NCBI GenBank assembly: GCA_019914945.1
Contig: CM034111.1
Coordinates: 3,968,001 to 4,032,000 of the forward strand
From: Typha latifolia
Taxonomy: Eukaryota; Streptophyta; Magnoliopsida; Poales; Typhaceae
Reading direction: 5' to 3'
DNA: 64,000 bases
Shown: positions 58,521-64,000 of the stretch, in pieces
How positions within the stretch are numbered: position 1 is the stretch's first letter
Layout of the letters: each line of letters starts with the position of its first letter
Translations under genes and position numbers: made by a program
The notes under the pieces: model-generated
Seen by the model: the letters and a program-made list of their open reading frames with translations, nothing else
Told to the model about the DNA's origin: nothing
The model's database searches: none

Positions 58521-61101
58521 AGCCCCGCTAGAAACTCCTAAAAGCCCAGCCCCTAGCATTAAAATAAACCATACTATAACATTTAGCCCAGCCCAGCTAG
58601 GAATTGAATCTAAATCCCTTGCTGTTTGTCCTTCCTCTAGCCTTCTCAAATTCCCTTCCCAGCAAGCAAGGTGGTTCGGAAGCTTTCTCTCTCCCAGCAA
58701 GCAAGATGTCTTCTACCAGTTGATAGTTATTTAGACTTGGGCTGTTAATATTTAATTCACTGCAACACCAATTAAAGCAAAGTTTAATGCTATTATTCAC
58801 TTCATGTTTTTCATTTTCTTCAGCACTACAATTTTCTTCAGCACTTTCATTTTCTTATCTATTAGGGCACATTAGAACTTATGACAGTTTGTTTAGTTTC
58901 TTTTATGTTATTTTTAGTTTATGTCAGAGTTTATCTGCATTAGTACTTCATGCTTTTCATTTTCTACAGCACTACCATTAGCTATTACTACCCTTTATCT
59001 TGCATTTGTTGTTCATTTTTTTTCATTTTCTTCAGCACTACAACTTCTAGATATAGGGACATACAAGGAACGACAACAGTGGTGGTGACCCACTCAAATA
59101 GATCTATTGAGCATAGCACATTCTTTTCTAGGGTATGTCCTCATACGATTGTTTCAATTATCCAAAAAGATCTAATCATTTCGAAAGTGAAATGAGTTCA
59201 CAGATGCGACTTGTCTTCAATTCGAACCATACTGCCTCTGTCTAGAACATATCTAGAGAAGTTTGAGAGGGTTTCAAATGAAGTTGGAGGACGAATAAAC
59301 TCTACTCTCCAAAGCACTTTCATTAGTAGATTTTGACATAGAAGTCCAAGACGATATGAAGGTGGTCCAACCCAGTCTGCTTGTGAATGCCTTCCACATG
59401 ACACAGGTATGGATGGAGACGTGGGGGGAGCACTGGGTTACTCATGAACATAAGCCAGGCTTGAGTAAATGGGCAAAATTAAAATCTATGTGTAAACAAT
59501 ATAAGCTCCTTTAACTAATTAAACTCTATCATATTAGAAAGCTAATTTGAATGAGAGCGAGCATGTAATATACCTTGATATAACTATGCCCCAACTCAAC
59601 TAATTGACGCAAATTTGAATTAGAGCTTTTGGTATCCACTTGTCCTCTATCTATTCTAAAAAGTTTGAATAAAATTTGAGTTTGTCGATAGAGATTCTAA
59701 CCTGGTCATCCAATCTAAAGCTTACTTTGAGACCAAGCCTTTATTGACTTGGTCAGCTTCAACTCACTTACTTCAAATATACACCATGATATAACTTATT
59801 ATAAAGTTTTGTTTTTGATAACCAGTTCTCTCTCGAAAAGTCACTTTCTAGATTTGAACCTCATGTCGCAAAATATTCCCATATGTCACTTTCTTTCTTT
59901 TGCAAATCTAGTGGTATACAGCTACAAAGTGACCAAGTTTCAATTTGCAAATGGACTTATGAATGCCAGAAAAAGAGAAGAAAAGTTTGAGTGGTTACTA
60001 AGTAGAAATCATTTAATATAGTTTGTTGGGAAATTTATTAAAATACTACTCTAAATTTTATCTTTATTATCGTTCACATTTTATATATGAATATTTATCA
60101 CTTAACCTACCTAAACAAATACATTAATGCTTAGTGTTTTGTAATAAATAGTTACCATATAAATAAGTCATATTAACTATGGATGCAAAATAATTATAAT
60201 ACCCTTGAATAATTGTTTTTAAGATTAAGGCAGAAATTCAAGTGAATGGTACTTTTAATTTTATTGTTTAAAACTAACAAATTATTATTTGTTTTATTGA
60301 TTGATCAACCGCTATTATTAGATAAAATTAACTCAAATTGTTTATAATAAACAAATGAAAAATATTAAATAATAGCTTGTGAATGATAATAAAAAAATGT
60401 AAGATATCCTTTATAGTTATGAGTATTCTAATTTTTTATTGTCGAAAGAAGTGAAAATTTAACAGAGTACTAAGTTAGAGTACTAGTTAAATCGATGCCG
60501 TCGAGATTCAAATTCGAGAATACATATTTGAATGCAACTCTCTTTAGCAGTCACTATTCTATAGTCAATTAAAATTTTCTCCTCTCTTAGTACTTAAATA
60601 TAACATTTCTATTTGATAGAGAAGGCTCCTTAGCTTAATTACTTTTTATTGGATAATTTAACATAGTGTTATTTATAACGTTTACTATACTATCACTATA
60701 TACCTCTTGATTTTTTTACCACATTGATCACCTGACCTGAAATGGTTCTTAGTTCATAAAGTCTTTAATTGGATATTTTTATTAGTTCAAATATTTTATG
60801 AGGATAATAAAAATGTTTAGGGGTGTATCTGAATGGGACTAATTATAGTTCTTCCTTATTTATATATATTTTTTCTAAATCAAGTTTAACTTAATCCAGA
60901 GTTAGCTAATACTGGGTTATTTAACATACGTAATGCATTCGTCAATTGTACGTAAGAAAGTAAGAAGTTTTCAAATAGTTATTATCTTTGAATGAATGGT
61001 AGCCCATTAAATGATTGCAAACAGAAACTTAATGTTAATATTGACTTTGTGTTCCTCTTTATACGACCATGGTCTAAGTTAATAGACGGCCAAATTAAAG
61101 G

Positions 61102-61165
<64 letters not shown>

Positions 61166-62880
61166 AACGATGTTCACATGTTAAACAAACGAAAAAAAAA
61201 TTATTTTGATCCTTTGAATTATTACCATTGTCTAACTATATTATTTATTTTCTTAGTTAAGAGATCTATATAAATCTTTTTTCTTAGTTCATCAGAAGTT
61301 TTATATAGATAATCAAAAGATTTATTCTAAATATTTTTTTACTATCATTAATATTTTATCACTCGGTTATTGCCTCCGAGACATATTTAAACTAAGAAAT
61401 TAGGGTGTAAAATGCAATCTATCATCGTGTGATTTAACCAAATTTTAATTTACCCTCCTGTTATTCAAACTTAACTATTTGAACCCCTCTCGGTTCGCAT
61501 GCGATGAAATTATTAATCAGTCATTAAACTTAAGTATCCTTACAAATATATATATATATATAAAGAATAGTTTAGTTATTAAGCAACTTATTTATGATAA
61601 CAAAATATTAGTACTAATAAACCACGTTGATCTTAATTAGCACATGCATCTTAGTTTCGAACAAGAAAATCTAATACTTATTATTTAGTGCGGACCATAG
61701 ATAAATTAAAATATTATAGTTAAACTAAAATACCCGTCAGTAAAGGTGTCATGATGTAATAAAAGCAAGTAGCACATATTGAATGATAAATATTTATATA
61801 ATATGATATTAATGATAATAAAACTAGAAGGTGGAGTATTTCCTATAATTTTTTTACATTAAAATTAGAGTTATCTAGTTGAGTGGGTAGCCAAGTTTTT
61901 CAAAAGTGAAAGCTAGATGAGTATGGAAATGGCGTCCAGTGTTTGTCCACTCCTGCCTCTTCTCGCTAACCATATCTGACTCACCTACTTCGGATAGTGA
62001 CTGAAACTGCTAATAATATGGAAAGAAGAAAAGTATGGCATTTTTCTTTTCCAAAATAAGTTCATCCCACCAACCACAATTTGAAAACTGTGGATTCCTT
62101 TTGATGAATGATTGATATAACATTTTAAAAATTATATTTACTTGTTCTATTTTGTCGAATTGTTCAAATAAAATCTTTCTTATAATATGGTATTAAAATA
62201 GAGAACATGAATTCAATTAAATTAGACTCTTGTTGTTTAAAATATTAGAATTATTTTATAACTTAATTGATTTATGATGATTAGAAAAAAAAAACTCTTC
62301 GATTGATGCATTCATGGGGAGAATGAATTTTTTTTATTCTATCATGCGTGCTGCCTAATAAAAAGTTGGTAAGACTATATTTAATATTCAATTATCACAT
62401 GAGTGACGACTGAGGAACATTTGGAACGTATCTAATGGAGCTCTATTGACTCGAAGACTTGGCATGCATACACTAAGGATAGATCCAAAGAAATGGTAGG
62501 TGAACTAAAAATCAAGTGGGGCTACAATACGGTTGATGGAAATGTCTTTTCTTTAGGAATGTTTTTTTATTATTATAAATATTAGGAATGAATTTGACTT
62601 GAATTATCCTTTCATATATAGTGTTCTCACGGTTGGGTAGATTCTACCACTTTGGGTGGTGAATAAAGCTATCAAAGCGTCAAAAGATTTCTATGAAGTA
62701 TAAACCCCTTTGGTTAACTTCCCTTTTGACCTCTGAAAAAGAAAAGCACTTGAGAACGGTCTTTAATTTCAATCCGTTTCTTTTTATTCCAAAGCAGTCA
62801 AATTGATTTCGAGACATTTTAGCCACTCTAAATTTATAGGGTAATTAATGTTGTTGAGTACTCGAAAGAAAATATACTAA
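58521..62880. other. Long spacer before BAHD copy D
   Basis: It contains three dispersed copies of TTTTCATTTTCTTCAGCACT-like sequence (58,801; 58,946; 59,014), a (TA)n run at 61,101-61,161, and AT-rich sequence. No coding region could be tied to a known family. Confidence 0.5.
61101..61161. repeat. (TA)n microsatellite
   Basis: About 30 TA units without interruption. Confidence 0.95.
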
Positions 62881-62914
62881 TCGAGGGGTAGAACGGTAAT
62901 GTCGGCTACGTAGA

Positions 62915-63100
62915 CACCAACCATGGTCAAGTTAATAATAGAAATAGTGTGTTGAATTACCAGTCACGACCATCCTCGAAGCCTCCATTTTGTTTTCTAT
63001 TGTTTTTAACTCATTCCATGTTTACGGACTGCACAAGATCGCTGAATTCTTCCATTGTTGATGACCAACCGTTCCACTTGCTCTCCTTCCTCTATATAAT
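62915..63100 (+). promoter_or_regulatory. Promoter region of BAHD copy D
   Basis: A TATA box, TCTATATAAT, lies at 63,091-63,100, about 80 bp upstream of the ATG. Two AC-element-like motifs lie upstream: CACCAACC (62,915-62,922) and ACCAACC (63,064-63,070). AC elements are bound by R2R3-MYB activators of phenylpropanoid genes. The TATA box is convincing by position; the AC elements are short and could be chance. Confidence 0.5.
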
Positions 63101-63179
63101 CCTCATAAAAGCTGGTATTAACTCATACCCCCACTAGCAAAGGAAGCGTAGCAGACTCAGGAGATCGATCACTGCGAGA

Positions 63180-64000
63180 ATGGTGGAAGTGGTGAAGTCC
63201 GAGTTGGTAGTCCCTAGTGAGGAGACACCAAGACACAGCATCTGGGCGTCTAATTTAGACTTAGCAGCAAGAAGAGGCTACACCCCTACTGTCTACTTCT
63301 ACAGACCAAATGGGGACTCAAACTTCTTCTCTGTTGAGATCTTGAAGTCGGCGCTGGCTAAGGCCCTGGTGCCCTTCTACCCCTTAGCTGGCCGCCTCAG
63401 CGTGGACAGAGATGGCCGGATCGAGATCAATTGCACCGGAGAAGGTGCCGTTTTCGTTGTCGCTCGCTCCGAGTACACCTTAGAGGACCTCGACGACTTT
63501 GCGCCGTCGAACGAGATGAGGGATCTCTTTGTTCCCCCGGTGCTGTCTGCGGATCCTCCTTGCCCCTTGCTCATGCTTCAGGTAATTAATTAACTTTTCC
63601 TTTAGCTTCCCTTCAAATATTGAGCAATTTTACATTTCAGATCATATATGTTTGCCAAATTAACTAAAATGGCACTTGGATATCCGTCGCCTGACAGCTT
63701 AAACTTAATATATGTTACAGGTAACGTTCTTGAAGTGCGGCGGCGTAGTCCTAGGCACGGCGATACACCACACGGTCAATGATGCCCGGAGCGCAAGCCA
63801 CTTCATCGAGACGTGGGCCACCATCACCCGCGACGGCTCCGCCGACGCCGTCACTCCCCCGTTCTTCGACCACAGCCTCCTCCGCGCCCGTTCCCCTCCC
63901 ACCGTCCTCTACGACCACCCGGAGTACAAGCCCGACCCTATCCCCATCCAATCCCGACTAGGCTCCGCCTACTCCAGTGCAATCCTGCCCCTTTCAAAGA
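63180..64000 (+). CDS. BAHD acyltransferase copy D, 5' part (runs off the window)
   Basis: Exon 1 is 63180-63581 (134 codons, same length and intron position as copies A-C). Intron 1 is short (63582-63720). Exon 2 starts at 63721 and is still open at the window end. The protein is clearly more diverged: SIWASNLDLAARRGYTPTVY and NFFSVEILKSALAKALVPFY are close to canonical HCT/putrescine hydroxycinnamoyltransferase proteins. The catalytic motif is HTVND at 151-155, followed by Ala-Arg rather than the usual Gly. The leader has no GA microsatellite but does have a TATA box. It may be the older paralogue from which the A-C type arose, and enzyme activity is plausible. Exon 3 and DFGWG are outside the window. 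Confidence 0.9.

Noticed and set aside
59040..59420. Moderately GC-balanced stretch with open frames on both strands
   Set aside because: Frames are short or broken and match no family I recognise.
59936..59975. FQFANGLMNAR reading, reminiscent of a QWRF motif with following NAR
   Set aside because: No supporting exon structure or family similarity around it, and it lies 50 kb from the AUG8-like exons. Likely chance.
1..64000. tRNA, rRNA, CRISPR or viral elements
   Set aside because: None was supported by the sequence. Repeats seen are microsatellites, MITEs, hAT-like elements and retrotransposon relics.

Overview
This is a plant nuclear genomic window. The evidence is intron-rich genes with GT/AG splice sites, two pentatricopeptide-repeat (PPR) genes, a plastid-type IF-3 gene, BAHD acyltransferases, and many plant-type transposon remnants. 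The steep 5'-to-3' GC gradient of the first PPR gene and the GC-rich third positions of the BAHD exons suggest a monocot. That is an inference; I cannot name the species.

Layout. 1-1,690: relic of a Copia retrotransposon, split by a 984-bp hAT-like element with a perfect 8-bp target duplication. 3,920-8,678 (+): the last four exons of an AUGMIN8/QWRF-family gene; its 5' exons were not found. 10,110-12,479 (+): intronless DYW-type PPR gene. 14,174-16,231 (-): intronless E-type PPR gene. 16,232-22,690: transposon-rich spacer with MITEs, an LTR-like block and a LINE zinc-knuckle fragment. 22,691-30,059 (+): nine-exon gene for organellar, probably plastid, IF-3 (283 aa). 31,586-64,000: a head-to-tail array of five BAHD (HCT/amine-hydroxycinnamoyltransferase-like) gene copies, all on +. 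Two are intact (A 31,586-36,558; C 52,348-55,933). One is frameshifted (B 44,390-48,594). One is a truncated, internally deleted pseudogene (A' 41,660-42,790). A more diverged fifth copy (D, from 63,180) runs off the window.

Working together. The AUG8-like, DYW-PPR and IF-3 genes are unrelated housekeeping genes. As I recall, they match the neighbouring Arabidopsis loci At4g30710, At4g30700 and At4g30690, so this looks like an old conserved block with the second PPR gene added. The BAHD array is an accessory, recently duplicated specialised-metabolism locus. All copies that retain the sites share one exon plan, with introns after residue 134 and inside the GN codon pair. The four closest copies also share intron sequence, so whole genes were duplicated. 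Copies then diverged by a 7-bp duplication, by deletions, and by solo-LTR, hAT and MITE insertions.

I found no CRISPR array, rRNA, tRNA or intact autonomous transposon. The least ordinary part is the structure and decay pattern of the BAHD array: GA microsatellites touching the start codons, a deletion that joined an old intronic AG exactly to an exon, and a family of hAT elements.
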